64,000 bases of DNA from Guptibacillus algicola (lineage in GTDB: Bacteria; Bacillota; Bacilli; Bacillales; Guptibacillaceae). The stretch is taken from the NCBI RefSeq assembly GCF_020171805.1, contig NZ_JAIVAF010000001.1, forward strand, positions 1,178,001 through 1,242,000. The letters are read 5' to 3'. The translations under genes and the position numbers were made by a program. A model generated the notes under the pieces. That model was not told the DNA's origin, did no database searches, and saw only the letters and a list, made by a program, of their open reading frames with translations. Within the stretch, counting starts at the first letter, position 1, and every line of letters starts with the position of its first letter. This document shows positions 42,612 to 51,751 of the stretch, in pieces.

Positions 42612-43199
42612 ATGGTATTTGACGGCATTTTGCTAGCACTCCTTATTGGATTCCTAAGAAAAGGAAGCTTAAAAGGCTTTGCTTATTTAACGTTCCGCGG
42701 CGGTTGGATCTTCCCGCTATTACTCCTTATAGAAATTGGAGTTTTCATCTTCCAATCTTCCTATGCATGGATTGGAAAATATAGCGGATTATTATTTATG
42801 CTGATCTACGTTGTCGGCATGGTTTTCCTTTGGATAAACCGCAAGATGAACATAGGTATTCCAATTCTATTGCTAGGCGTTTTTCTTAACTTTATCGTTA
42901 TGGCCTTGAATGGCGGTCGAATGCCAGTATCATTAGAAGCTGCTACTATTTTAGACCCAGCCTATGCAAACGCTATCCAAGACGGTTTATATGGTAAGCA
43001 TGCTGTACTTACAGATTCAACATTATTAGGATTTCTTGGTGATGTTATTCCAATTACCGATCCCTATCCAAAAGATCAGGTAATCAGTATCGGAGATATC
43101 GTCATGAATATAGGTATTTTTATTTTCATACAGCGAGTCATGGTAAAGAATCGACATCCAGAAGGTTCATCTTCCGCGACTAAGAAGCTGTCTACTTAA
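42612..43199 (+). CDS. DUF5317 family membrane protein
   Basis: 195 residues from the ATG at 42612, five bases after AGGTGA; a GTG nine bases up overlaps that site. Five hydrophobic segments are seen. The conserved family block is LNFIVMALNGGRMPVS, followed by a loop and a GDVIPITDPYPKDQVISIGD segment. Function unknown. It is followed 13 bp later by a 33-residue membrane micro-protein and then by the c-di-GMP enzyme, a grouping that suggests a signalling role. Confidence 0.85.
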   Translation: MVFDGILLALLIGFLRKGSLKGFAYLTFRGGWIFPLLLLIEIGVFIFQSSYAWIGKYSGLLFMLIYVVGMVFLWINRKMNIGIPILLLGVFLNFIVMALNGGRMPVSLEAATILDPAYANAIQDGLYGKHAVLTDSTLLGFLGDVIPITDPYPKDQVISIGDIVMNIGIFIFIQRVMVKNRHPEGSSSATKKLST

Positions 43200-43212
43200 A
43201 GGAGGTGACAGC

Positions 43213-43314
43213 ATGGAAAGAAAAGAAGGCATTAAGCTAACTGGTATCATCGTTAATATTGCTATTATTTCTACCGCCTTAATCGCATTAACTTCTGGAT
43301 TTAAATTAGTTTAA
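43213..43314 (+). CDS. single-span membrane micro-protein (33 aa)
   Basis: A 33-codon frame with GGAGGTGACAGC directly before its ATG. Product MERKEGIKLTGIIVNIAI then ISTALIALTSGFKLV: a charged start and one membrane span. It follows the DUF5317 gene by 13 bases and ends before a hairpin. Likely an accessory of its neighbour. No family recognised. Confidence 0.65.
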   Translation: MERKEGIKLTGIIVNIAIISTALIALTSGFKLV

Positions 43315-43322
43315 TTGATAAC

Positions 43323-43352
43323 CGAGGAGCACGGTGTGCTCCTCGACTTTCA
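43323..43352 (+). terminator. hairpin between the micro-protein and the GGDEF/HD-GYP gene
   Basis: Perfect ten-base stem CGAGGAGCAC / GTGCTCCTCG around GGT. The following sequence (ACTTTC) is only weakly T-rich, so it may be a leaky terminator before the GGDEF/HD-GYP gene, which starts 37 bases later. Confidence 0.6.
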
Positions 43353-43381
43353 AACTAAATTTAAATGAGAGTGGTGGTAAC

Positions 43382-45220
43382 ATGAAGGGCATATTTCAAA
43401 GCAAAAACCTAGTAAACATGTACCTCAGCGCAGTTTCTGTTGCTGGGATATTATTGTACATTTCAAGCTATTCCATGACACCACTGACTTGGAGTTTGGC
43501 CTTCACGTTTATTACTGCGATCCTCCTATTAAACCACTATACAATTCTACTGCCACCGAGCGGTAACTCCTTATCGATGGATTCTGCAATTTATCTTGCG
43601 ATTCTATTTGTTTTCGGTTTAGATATGACGCTAACGATCTTATTATTCACCTCTCTTATCTACGCCATTTACCAGAAGCAAGTTGTTTGGTGGAAGCACC
43701 TATTTAATTTTTCAATCTATGTGATTATGATTGTTTGTACGTATCAATCGTTTCTATTAACTGGTGGGAAGCTCGGTTCAATCACGGTATTGAATATTTC
43801 TTCTTACCTCGCGTCATTTAGCATTTACTTTTTATTGAACGTAATCCTTATAGGTTTGTTCTTTCTTCTAACTCAAACAGAGAGCTTATTTATGCTCATC
43901 AAAGGAATGCTAAAAGAAACGATATCCAGTTATTTAATCACTCTAGTGCTATCGCTAATTCTAGTTTTAATGATAAAACAGCAGGTTTATCTTGGGATTT
44001 TCCTCTTTTCGTCCGTTGCGATCCTACTATCTATTTCGTTTAGACAATATTTTCAACTTTATCAGGAAGTGTCAGAAAAAGCCGATATCGACCATTTAAC
44101 CGAATTGTTTAACCATGGTTATTTTAAGAACTTATTAGAAAAAGAAATCAATAAAGCTAAAAAAGCCGGTGAACCGCTCTCACTTGGACTAATCGATCTC
44201 GATGATTTTAAGAAATACAATGATCTTCATGGTCACTTGCAAGGTGATCGGTTACTCAAGCATTTCGGAGCTGAGATGAAAAGAATGGCAAAGTCTAGCT
44301 TTACAGTTGCAAGATATGGCGGTGAAGAGTTCGCTGTATTGATGCCCGGTCTAAATCAACTAGAAGCATACCGATTTATTAATCAGCTGAGAAAACAAGT
44401 CAACGATACGTATTTTGAAGGAGTCGAGGTATTACCACATGGCTGTCTTTCATTCTCGGCAGGCGTAATCGAATATAATCTTGAGATCTATAATTCAACA
44501 GAAATGATTGAAAAAGCTGATCAAGCGATGTATTTTGCAAAAACAAAAGGGAAAAACAATGTTTCTCTATTTGATACCGAGAATCTTCCCGTAGATACCT
44601 TTCAGTACCAAAGAGAAATGGACCTACTTGAACAGCAGCTTCGCATCTTCTTGTACAAGGATGTCTATACGTATCGTCATAGTAGAAGGGTTTATGAGTA
44701 TGCGATCCAATTCAGCAAGAAACTTAACCTTAATATGGCAGATCGAAAAACACTTATTATGGGTGCTCTTATACATGACATCGGCAAGCTAGAAATCCCA
44801 AGAGATGTGATTAACAAAAGAGGCAAGCTTACGAAAGAAGAATGGGAGATGGTTCAAAAGCACGTGATCTGGGGAAGAGAAATCGTATCAACAGACCGTG
44901 AGCTTCATGACCTACTCCCACTAGTCGAACTTCACCATGAACGCTTCGATGGAAAGGGATATCCTTATGGATTTAGCGGGTATGAAATTCCAAGACTCGT
45001 CCGCATGCTGACTGTTATCGATTCTTTCGATGCAATGACGACAGAGCGACCTTATCAGGAAACAAAGTCCTTCACAGAAGCAATCACCGAACTCAAGAGT
45101 TGTTCAGGTTCTCAATTTGATCCGCAGCTTGTTGATGCATTTATTGAAGTAATCCAAGAATCTCCAACGGTAGATTTAGAGAAAATGAATCACAACAAAC
45201 CAGTCCAAGTGACACCATAA
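43382..45220 (+). CDS. membrane GGDEF + HD-GYP cyclic-di-GMP enzyme
   Basis: 612 residues from the ATG at 43382. The N-terminal 220 residues carry about seven membrane helices with no known sensor signature. The GGDEF domain (about 233-400) has the active motif ARYGGEEF (313-317) and LIDLDDFKKYND. The inhibitory I-site position, RxxD in feedback-controlled enzymes, reads KSSF, so product inhibition is probably lost. The HD-GYP domain (about 420-600) has His465-Asp466 in HDIGK, and HERFDGKGYPYG (GYP 526-528). Both activities look intact, so it can make c-di-GMP and degrade it. It is the likely partner for the c-di-GMP riboswitch at 21.7 kb. Confidence 0.95.
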   Translation: MKGIFQSKNLVNMYLSAVSVAGILLYISSYSMTPLTWSLAFTFITAILLLNHYTILLPPSGNSLSMDSAIYLAILFVFGLDMTLTILLFTSLIYAIYQKQVVWWKHLFNFSIYVIMIVCTYQSFLLTGGKLGSITVLNISSYLASFSIYFLLNVILIGLFFLLTQTESLFMLIKGMLKETISSYLITLVLSLILVLMIKQQVYLGIFLFSSVAILLSISFRQYFQLYQEVSEKADIDHLTELFNHGYFKNLLEKEINKAKKAGEPLSLGLIDLDDFKKYNDLHGHLQGDRLLKHFGAEMKRMAKSSFTVARYGGEEFAVLMPGLNQLEAYRFINQLRKQVNDTYFEGVEVLPHGCLSFSAGVIEYNLEIYNSTEMIEKADQAMYFAKTKGKNNVSLFDTENLPVDTFQYQREMDLLEQQLRIFLYKDVYTYRHSRRVYEYAIQFSKKLNLNMADRKTLIMGALIHDIGKLEIPRDVINKRGKLTKEEWEMVQKHVIWGREIVSTDRELHDLLPLVELHHERFDGKGYPYGFSGYEIPRLVRMLTVIDSFDAMTTERPYQETKSFTEAITELKSCSGSQFDPQLVDAFIEVIQESPTVDLEKMNHNKPVQVTP

Positions 45221-45268
45221 CGAAAGGCAGAGCTAGTGTTTAGCTCTGCCTTTTATTTATGATTCATC

Positions 45269-45883
45269 CTATACTTTTGCTTCAGCGATCGTGTTGATCA
45301 TAATTCGAATCGAATCTCGAATGCTATGAAACGGAAAGCCTGTATGAGCAGAATGATGCAACGTCATTTCAAACGTCGGAGGCACATGAACGAATCCTGC
45401 CGGCGTATCGATGTTATTCTGTTCAAGAACGTGTAGAACGCTATACATCACGTTATTACACAAATAAGTTCCCGCTGTGTTAGAAATCTCGGCAGGAATG
45501 CCATTTTCCAAGAGCGCATCCGTCATTCGTTTAATAGGAAGAGTTGAAAAATATGCTGCAGGACCACCTGGTACGATCGGCTCATCTTCTGGAGCATTGC
45601 CGTTGTTATCTTCAACACTATCATTCACATTGATCGCAATACGTTCAGGTGTAATTTTCGTGCGATCTGCAGCTAGACCTAGCATGATGATCGCACTTGG
45701 TTTGCATTCTTCTACATAGGTCAGTAGTCTTTCGGCAGCATGCTTATAATCTACCGGCAACACACGGCCTATGATTTCATACCCTCCTACAACTTCCTCA
45801 TCCATCTCTCTAACAATTGATTCAGTAGGGTTATGTCGGTGTCCAAGAAAAGGTTCAAATCCTGTTAATAATAATCTGTTCAA
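45269..45883 (-). CDS. pcp: pyroglutamyl peptidase I (pyrrolidone-carboxylate peptidase)
   Basis: 204 residues from a TTG (45883), eight bases after AGAGGAG; that gives MNRLLLTGFEPFLGH, the right start for the family. An ATG at 45901 would sit on top of the ribosome site. The family motifs are FEPFLGHRHNPTE (start), IMLGLA, and the catalytic Cys in NTAGTYLCNNVMYSVLH and His in GFVHVPP; Glu lies in the TPERIAINVNDS block. It removes N-terminal pyroglutamate from peptides in the cytoplasm. It follows a 56-residue membrane protein gene on the same strand. Confidence 0.95.
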   Translation of the reverse strand: MNRLLLTGFEPFLGHRHNPTESIVREMDEEVVGGYEIIGRVLPVDYKHAAERLLTYVEECKPSAIIMLGLAADRTKITPERIAINVNDSVEDNNGNAPEDEPIVPGGPAAYFSTLPIKRMTDALLENGIPAEISNTAGTYLCNNVMYSVLHVLEQNNIDTPAGFVHVPPTFEMTLHHSAHTGFPFHSIRDSIRIMINTIAEAKV

Positions 45884-45908
45884 CTTACTCGCTCCTCTCA
45901 TCTTGGGG

Positions 45909-46079
45909 TCAGGAACGCACCATACCCCCTATTAATAAAATAAGAAATACTAGTGAAAGGCATACAAGAAACACGATTCCCATCTTACGAATTGCAGGAG
46001 GAAAACGTTCCGTCATAGGAACTCGAACAAGAACGATCAATAGAGCTAATGAAAGGATTAACAGCAGAAAATATCCCAA
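45909..46079 (-). CDS. two-span membrane micro-protein upstream of pcp (56 aa)
   Basis: A 56-codon frame from a TTG (46079) with GGTGGTG upstream. The product has two membrane segments, YFLLLILSLALLIVLV and IVFLVCLSLVFLILLIGG, joined by a short loop PMTERFPPAIRKMG. It ends 25 bases before the pcp start, so the two are probably co-transcribed. No family recognised. Confidence 0.6.
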   Translation of the reverse strand: MGYFLLLILSLALLIVLVRVPMTERFPPAIRKMGIVFLVCLSLVFLILLIGGMVRS

Positions 46080-46162
46080 TGACTACACCACCGTTTCAAA
46101 CATACTACTATTACCTCTTCCCTATTGGAGATATTTCTAACCAGGTGTTGGAACGTAAAAAA

Positions 46163-46194
46163 GTCATGCAGGAGTTTCTCCTACATGACCTTCA
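46163..46194 (-). terminator. strong intrinsic terminator after galE
   Basis: Stem GTCATGcAGGAG / CTCCTaCATGAC around TTT, with the minus-strand copy followed by TTTTTT. It lies 40 bases past the galE stop. Confidence 0.85.
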
Positions 46195-46229
46195 TGTGTT
46201 TGTTATTTTTCCATCTATGAAAACTGTGC

Positions 46230-47237
46230 CTATTTGTCTAAAGAAGCAGCTCCTGCTTTATAGCCTTGTGGATGATTTTGATGCCAATTCCAAGCGTGCT
46301 CAACAATTTGCTGCAGCTCAGGGTAAACGGGCTTCCATCCGAGTTCTTCTATAGCTTTCTCGGAAGATGCGATTAGAACAGCAGGATCACCAGCACGACG
46401 GGGTGCATCTTCTGCTATGATCTCTTTATTTGTCACGTTACGGCATGTATCGATCACTTCTTTAACGGTAAATCCTTTACCGTTCCCGAGATTGAAAATG
46501 TTGCTCTCATTCGTATCTTTCATACGCTTCAGTGCAAGGTAATGCGCCTGCGCAAGATCTAATACATGAATATAGTCTCGCACGCATGTACCATCTTTTG
46601 TAGAATAATCATTTCCAAAGATAGAGACTTTCTCTCTTTTTCCTAGGGCAGCCTCTAGAACGATCGGTATTAAGTGTGACTCAGGGTCATGATCTTCACC
46701 GATCCGACCTTTTGGATCAGCGCCTGCAGCATTGAAGTACCTAAGCGATGTAGACTTCAAGCCATATGCTTCATCACACCAACGAAGCATCTTTTCAATG
46801 GCAAGCTTTGTTTCTCCATAAGGATTCGTTGGAATCGTTGGATCAGTCTCTTCGATCGGTGTTCGCTCCGGATTTCCGTAAGTTGCTGCAGTTGAAGAGA
46901 ATACAATATAATTCACTTCATACTCAACAAGTTTTGAAACAAGAGCATGCGATCCATTCACGTTATTTCGATAGTACTCCAGTGGATTCGCTACGCTTTC
47001 ACCTACAAGTGAACTCGCTGCAAAATGAATAACGGAATCAATGTCATTATCAGAAAAAACTTGATCCAATACTTTAGCATCCGTTAAATCTGCTTGATAA
47101 AAAGACACACCATCAACAGCTTCACTGTGTCCCTTCGACAAGTTGTCTAATACAACGACTTCTTCCCCTTGCTCTTTCAAATACATGACAGTATGACTTC
47201 CTATGTATCCTGCTCCACCAGTTACTAAAATTGCCAT
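46230..47237 (-). CDS. galE: UDP-glucose 4-epimerase
   Basis: 335 residues. The NAD site is MAILVTGGAGYIGSHTV; the catalytic Ser and Tyr/Lys lie in FSSTAATYG and NPYGETKLAIE. SLRYFNAAGAD and DGTCVRDYIHVLDLA are family blocks. It interconverts UDP-glucose and UDP-galactose. It stands alone next to the divergent galU, so both enzymes of UDP-hexose supply are in one place. Confidence 0.96.
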   Translation of the reverse strand: MAILVTGGAGYIGSHTVMYLKEQGEEVVVLDNLSKGHSEAVDGVSFYQADLTDAKVLDQVFSDNDIDSVIHFAASSLVGESVANPLEYYRNNVNGSHALVSKLVEYEVNYIVFSSTAATYGNPERTPIEETDPTIPTNPYGETKLAIEKMLRWCDEAYGLKSTSLRYFNAAGADPKGRIGEDHDPESHLIPIVLEAALGKREKVSIFGNDYSTKDGTCVRDYIHVLDLAQAHYLALKRMKDTNESNIFNLGNGKGFTVKEVIDTCRNVTNKEIIAEDAPRRAGDPAVLIASSEKAIEELGWKPVYPELQQIVEHAWNWHQNHPQGYKAGAASLDK

Positions 47238-47551
47238 TTTATCCCCTCCACATTAATAGTACCTGTTATTACTCGTCGAATCCACACGTTATTTCCCGGA
47301 AAATACAATAATTTTGCGAAAGACGAGACGTTCATTCATCCATGCACATAATTCCAATTTTATTTACTAAAATCTTAAAGGAACACAAGGAAACACGTCG
47401 AAATTAGTTTGTAATCGGAATCTATCTTTTCCATACTTTAGAAGCTTTAATAAGAAAAAACAGGAAATTTACACTATTTTATGTTAATATGAAAAAGGAT
47501 TTATAGGGAATTAGAAACATAATTTATCTAGATTTTGGGAGGAATTCCAAC
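47238..47551. other. divergent galE/galU intergenic region
   Basis: 314 bp, AT-rich, with no coding frame carrying a ribosome site. The right end contains the GGGAGG site of galU. Candidate promoter hexamers for galU are weak (for example TTGTAA and CATACT with 17 bases between), so none is called. Confidence 0.5.
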
Positions 47552-48442
47552 GTGAGAGTAAGAAAAGCAATCATACCTGCTGCTGGTCTTGGAACAAGAT
47601 TTTTACCAGCGACTAAAGCACAACCGAAAGAAATGTTACCGATCGTTGATAAACCTACAATTCAGTACATTGTAGAAGAAGCAGTAGCGGCTGGCATTGA
47701 AGATATTATCATCGTAAGTGGACGCGGGAAGCGTGCGATCGAAGATCATTTCGATAAATCTTACGAGCTAGAAGAGACGCTTACTAAGAAACAAAAAACA
47801 AAGATGCTTGATGAAGTAAAACAAATTTCGAACTTAGCTAACATCCATTACATACGACAAAAAGAGCCAAAGGGTCTCGGTCACGCGATTAATTGCGCAA
47901 GCCGATTTATTGGAAATGAACCTTTTGCAGTTCTTCTTGGAGATGACATCGTTCGGTCTGAAAAGCCATGTATCGGACAATTGATGGAAAGTTATAACAG
48001 GTATCGCACATCAATCGTTGGCGTTCAGCAGGTTCCAAATGAGGATGTCTCTAAATACGGAGTCATCGCGCCAAAGGGCGAACAAATCGATAACGGAATC
48101 ATCCCAATTCAATCATTAGTAGAAAAACCATCTCTAGAAGAAGCTCCTTCTAATTATGCAATCCTAGGACGCTATATTCTAACGCCTGAGATCTTTTCTA
48201 TCCTTGATACGCAAGCAACTGGTGCAGGCGGGGAAATTCAGTTAACTGATGCGATCAAGCGATTGAACGAACAACAGGCCGTTTTCGCTCATGAATTCGA
48301 TGGTCAACGATACGATGTCGGTGATAAGTTTGGTTTCATTAAAGCGACGATCGACTTCGCATTATATCGCCCTGAGCTCAAAGAAGATGTCATGAATTAC
48401 TTGAAGCAAGTAGTTGAACAAGAGCTAGCCACGAAGAAATAA
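47552..48442 (+). CDS. galU: UTP-glucose-1-phosphate uridylyltransferase
   Basis: 296 residues from a GTG (47552) nine bases after GGGAGG. The nucleotidyltransferase signature is [23 protein letters not shown], then [25 protein letters not shown] and [10 protein letters not shown]. It makes UDP-glucose from glucose-1-phosphate and UTP, for teichoic-acid glycosylation, glycolipids and exopolysaccharide; in B. subtilis the gene is gtaB. It ends at a clear terminator. Confidence 0.96.
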   Translation: MRVRKAIIPAAGLGTRFLPATKAQPKEMLPIVDKPTIQYIVEEAVAAGIEDIIIVSGRGKRAIEDHFDKSYELEETLTKKQKTKMLDEVKQISNLANIHYIRQKEPKGLGHAINCASRFIGNEPFAVLLGDDIVRSEKPCIGQLMESYNRYRTSIVGVQQVPNEDVSKYGVIAPKGEQIDNGIIPIQSLVEKPSLEEAPSNYAILGRYILTPEIFSILDTQATGAGGEIQLTDAIKRLNEQQAVFAHEFDGQRYDVGDKFGFIKATIDFALYRPELKEDVMNYLKQVVEQELATKK

Positions 48443-48445
48443 CAA

Positions 48446-48484
48446 AAACCGCATCCCCAACTAGGGTGCGTTTTTTTTTTTTTG
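48446..48484 (+). terminator. intrinsic terminator after galU
   Basis: Stem CGCATCCC / GGGTGCG followed by a run of more than ten T, just after the galU stop. Confidence 0.9.
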
Positions 48485-48523
48485 TAACAAGTTGAACCTG
48501 GTATGCAGGAATATCGGTGACTT

Positions 48524-48554
48524 ATACGAAAGTATAGTATTTATACTTTCGTAT
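48524..48554. promoter_or_regulatory. perfect 13-bp dyad upstream of the LuxR-type regulator
   Basis: ATACGAAAGTATA (48524-48536) and its exact complement TATACTTTCGTAT (48542-48554) flank GTATT, ending about 20 bases before the regulator start. There is no T run, so it is not a terminator. It contains TATACT-like hexamers, so protein bound here would block a promoter. It may be the regulator's own operator. Confidence 0.6.
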
Positions 48555-48574
48555 GCAAAAATATTCAACGGGGC

Positions 48575-50503
48575 GTGATGACACCGATGCTAGAAGACTT
48601 AACGAATATACCCAATCTTAACAAAGACTCTAAATTCAGTCCTATCACTATCTCAAGAGAAAATGAAATGAACACTTTTCATAGATTACTTATAGGTGAA
48701 AGTAGCGGGATACTGTCGATCTACGGTCACTCCGGCACAGGCAAAAGTGAATTACTTATGCACTATCGCCTTAAAGCTAGAGATAAAGGAGTACCATTCT
48801 ACCTCGTGAACGCACAATTCACAAAGGCTGACCCAAGTTCTTTTTTACAAGCTTTACTCGAGCAAATGGGCCCACCTTCTCCTTCTGTTTCTCCTCTTGA
48901 AGCGATTCGTATGCATATGCAACACCTTGAGAAAAAAGGGATCCACTTTGTAATCGCGATCGATTCCTACGAACATTATGAGAAGCTAGATGAATGGTTC
49001 AGGCAGTCATTCCTTCCCTCCCTCCCTTCATCGATTATATTCATTTTTTGTGGAAGAAACCCATTGAACACATATTGGAAATCTTCTATTTGGCATCCGT
49101 TCATTCAGACGATCGAGCTTCAGGCGCTTACATATGAACAGTTCAATGCTACGATCGAGACTTCAACAGAAGCACAATTAAAGAAAATATGGCACTGTTC
49201 GAAAGGAAATCCATTCGCAATCTCTCATCTTATCTATTCCTCAAATAAGGAAGGGAAATTAGATGACAGACTAGTACAAGCAACCTATCAGAACATTGTA
49301 CGTGAGTGGCTTAGAGAAGTTACAAACGATAGGATGTTACCATACATTGAAGCTGCTTCATTCGGGGTGCAGATCCACCAGGAAAAAATAGAGGCGATCC
49401 TTACAAACACCCTCTCAAGAAAAGAGTTCGAGCAACTTATTTCCTATTCTTTTGTTGAAGAAACAGAAACAGGTTGGAAACTCCATCCTTTATTCCACCA
49501 TGCTTTAAAAATGGATTTAATCAAAAGAAAACCAACTTACTACCATGAGTTGTGGAAAAGAGCTCTTATGTATTGCCGCACGTACATGGAGCAACATGAC
49601 CACGTGATAAAAACCAACGACATCAACGAGTTTTTCTACCTTTTAAAGGAGCGTATGGTACAGTCATCTCCATTCAATAATGAAAACATTTCGATGTATT
49701 CAATGGCTTCAGCTCATGCTGAAGATTGGACTGAAATTCAACCATTCCTTATGAAAGATAAGGAATACTTCCGGGAAGGTGAAAATTCTTATTTATCACT
49801 AGAAGCGCTCAAAGAAATAGGTCTTCGCTACGTTAAACTTTTGAGAAATGAGGCAGGTAAGGTTAGAGGAATGGCAGTTATGATACCCATACAATCTTCT
49901 ACACTCGAGTTGTTGAAAACCAATCCCGTCACAAAAAGCTATTTCTATAACCTATCATCTTTTGAGGAAAAACGAGTTCGGAAAGCTAAACTGCCTTGTG
50001 GCTGGGTTATTCGTTACCTTAACATCATTGATAAAAACAAAAAGGAAGAGCTATACGCCTTGCTTTATCATCTTCTTCCACTTGTGTTAACTGAAGGGAT
50101 TCTCGTTGCTTCAACCCCTGTGGCCTACTACCAGAGCCTTCTCGAACGATTCCGCTTCAAAGAAATTCCTGAAGCGTCTCATAACGACTATGGCAGTCAT
50201 ATACGATCCAAAACGTACGAACTCGACTTAAAAAACAACCGCCTGCCACAATACCTGGATACGTTCGCACAAGCAATCGGTGTAACCTTAAACTCAACAC
50301 CGTTAGACCGTTTCCAGTTCACACCTCGCGAGAAAGAAGTAGCTACTCTCGTTATCCAGGGGAAATCAAATGCTACGATAGCGAACGAGCTATCTTTAAC
50401 AGAAATCACGGTAAAAAAACATTTAACACGTATCTATGCCAAGCTCGATATAAAAAACCGTACAGAACTAACCAAAATAATTTTAGGAGGACGAGTGAAC
50501 TAG
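48575..50503 (+). CDS. LuxR-type regulator with AAA-like ATPase domain
   Basis: 642 residues if the GTG at 48575 is used; an ATG follows at 48578 and another at 48587, and the short GGGG upstream does not decide. The N-terminal NTPase has Walker A GHSGTGKSE (51-59) and a Walker B-like FVIAIDSYEHYE. A helical middle follows. The C-terminal LuxR/GerE HTH (about 575-640) reads FTPREKEVATLVIQGKSNATIA, then LTEITVKKHLTRIYAKLDI. This is the plan of MalT-like (LAL) regulators, where ATP and a ligand switch DNA binding. The effector is not known. A histidine phosphatase follows by one base and is co-expressed. Confidence 0.88.
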   Translation: MMTPMLEDLTNIPNLNKDSKFSPITISRENEMNTFHRLLIGESSGILSIYGHSGTGKSELLMHYRLKARDKGVPFYLVNAQFTKADPSSFLQALLEQMGPPSPSVSPLEAIRMHMQHLEKKGIHFVIAIDSYEHYEKLDEWFRQSFLPSLPSSIIFIFCGRNPLNTYWKSSIWHPFIQTIELQALTYEQFNATIETSTEAQLKKIWHCSKGNPFAISHLIYSSNKEGKLDDRLVQATYQNIVREWLREVTNDRMLPYIEAASFGVQIHQEKIEAILTNTLSRKEFEQLISYSFVEETETGWKLHPLFHHALKMDLIKRKPTYYHELWKRALMYCRTYMEQHDHVIKTNDINEFFYLLKERMVQSSPFNNENISMYSMASAHAEDWTEIQPFLMKDKEYFREGENSYLSLEALKEIGLRYVKLLRNEAGKVRGMAVMIPIQSSTLELLKTNPVTKSYFYNLSSFEEKRVRKAKLPCGWVIRYLNIIDKNKKEELYALLYHLLPLVLTEGILVASTPVAYYQSLLERFRFKEIPEASHNDYGSHIRSKTYELDLKNNRLPQYLDTFAQAIGVTLNSTPLDRFQFTPREKEVATLVIQGKSNATIANELSLTEITVKKHLTRIYAKLDIKNRTELTKIILGGRVN

Positions 50504-50504
50504 A

Positions 50505-51086
50505 ATGAAACATACAACAATTTATCTCGTGCGCCATGCACATTCCACTTACACGCCAGATGAATATGGACGAGAACTTTCTCAAAAAGGGTTAGATGAT
50601 GCTAAAAGCGTAACGGAACTAATGAAGACTCGTCACGTAGACGTAGTGCTTTCAAGCCCTTATCAGCGTGCCATCGCTACAGTTGAAGGAATTGCAAAAG
50701 GCAACGATCAACAAGTAAACGTAATCGAAGACTTGAAAGAACGCGTTCTTGCCGAAAAGCCTGTAGAGGATTTCGCCGCCGCGATCGAAGCAGTTTGGAG
50801 CGATGAGTCATTTTCATTCGAAGGTGGAGAATCGAATGAGGCTGCAAGACAAAGAGGCAGTGACGCTTTATTTAAAATCCTTCACACATATGAAGGGAAA
50901 AGCGTGGTGATCGGCACGCACGGTAATATTATGGTTTTGCTGATGAGTTACTTTGACAGTCACTATGATGTAGAGTTTTGGAGAAGCCTTGATATGCCTG
51001 ATGTTTACAAACTTTCTTTTCATGGAGAAAATTTAACAGAGGTCGAAAGGGTCTGGAACCCTGAATTGAAAAAAGTCTATTTATAG
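50505..51086 (+). CDS. histidine phosphatase family protein
   Basis: 193 residues. The catalytic motif is LVRHAHST (RHG family with A in place of G), with the second His in IGTHGN and the conserved SSPYQRAIAT arginine. The ATG starts two bases after the regulator's stop, suggesting translational coupling. It removes phosphate from a small molecule or protein; the family also includes phosphoglycerate mutases. Substrate unknown. It ends at a terminator. Confidence 0.9.
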   Translation: MKHTTIYLVRHAHSTYTPDEYGRELSQKGLDDAKSVTELMKTRHVDVVLSSPYQRAIATVEGIAKGNDQQVNVIEDLKERVLAEKPVEDFAAAIEAVWSDESFSFEGGESNEAARQRGSDALFKILHTYEGKSVVIGTHGNIMVLLMSYFDSHYDVEFWRSLDMPDVYKLSFHGENLTEVERVWNPELKKVYL

Positions 51087-51099
51087 CCCTCATAGCACC

Positions 51100-51142
51100 C
51101 CCCTGTTTTATAAGAGATTGTACCCTCACAACAGGGGTTTTT
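51100..51142 (+). terminator. intrinsic terminator after the histidine phosphatase gene
   Basis: Stem CCCCTGTT / AACAGGGG with a 22-base loop, then TTTTT. Confidence 0.65.
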
Positions 51143-51169
51143 CATGTTAAACAAACGTTTGATTTAACA

Positions 51170-51721
51170 TTATCGATCTATTGTGTCTTCCCATTCACTT
51201 CGCAGTAAGCCCATGACGACTGTATCATAGTACGTTCCTTCTACGTACTCGTTTTGACGTAGCCGACCTTCTACTTCAAACCCGCACTTCTCATAAGACC
51301 TGATTGCACGCACATTACCACTCCATGTATCCAACTGAATCCGCTCTAAGTTTAATTGGAGAAAGAGATAACGAACCATCGCACGAATCGCATCACTTCC
51401 GTACCCTTTTCCCCAGTATGCTTTATCACCGATCGTGATTCCCATCACTGCAGATCTAGTAATGCTGTTCACATCTCGGTAGTCTGCAATACCTATTATT
51501 CTCCCTTCCAAATCAAGAATTGAAAACACTCCATTTTCTGCTCGATTCATACTTATGATCGTTTCATACGTATTTTCTACTTGTTCTCGAGATACGTGTG
51601 TTAGAAGTGGAGAATTACCTACTGCAAATAGACTGACCTCTTCATCGTTTCTCCATTGAAACAACTCTTCCATATCGTCGAATGCTACTGCGCGAAGTCG
51701 TGTTAAGTTTCCATTCATCAT
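51170..51721 (-). CDS. GNAT acetyltransferase (RimJ/RimL-like)
   Basis: 183 residues, with AAGGATG before the ATG. The GNAT fold is shown by RLRAVAFDDMEELFQWRND at the N-terminus, VMGITIGDKAYWGKGYGSDAIRAMV (acetyl-CoA loop) and LERIQLDTWSGNVRAIRSYEKCGFEVEGRLRQNEYVEG. This is the RimL/SpeG subgroup, which acetylates N-terminal amines or polyamines. The substrate is unknown. It is in a minus-strand pair with the lipoprotein upstream. Confidence 0.9.
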   Translation of the reverse strand: MMNGNLTRLRAVAFDDMEELFQWRNDEEVSLFAVGNSPLLTHVSREQVENTYETIISMNRAENGVFSILDLEGRIIGIADYRDVNSITRSAVMGITIGDKAYWGKGYGSDAIRAMVRYLFLQLNLERIQLDTWSGNVRAIRSYEKCGFEVEGRLRQNEYVEGTYYDTVVMGLLRSEWEDTIDR

Positions 51722-51751
51722 TTCTACATCCTTTTCTATGAAAGAGGGTCA

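Noticed and set aside
46049-46354. A 101-codon plus-strand frame over the galE terminator
   Set aside because: It runs through the galE 3' end and its terminator; no ribosome site and no domain.
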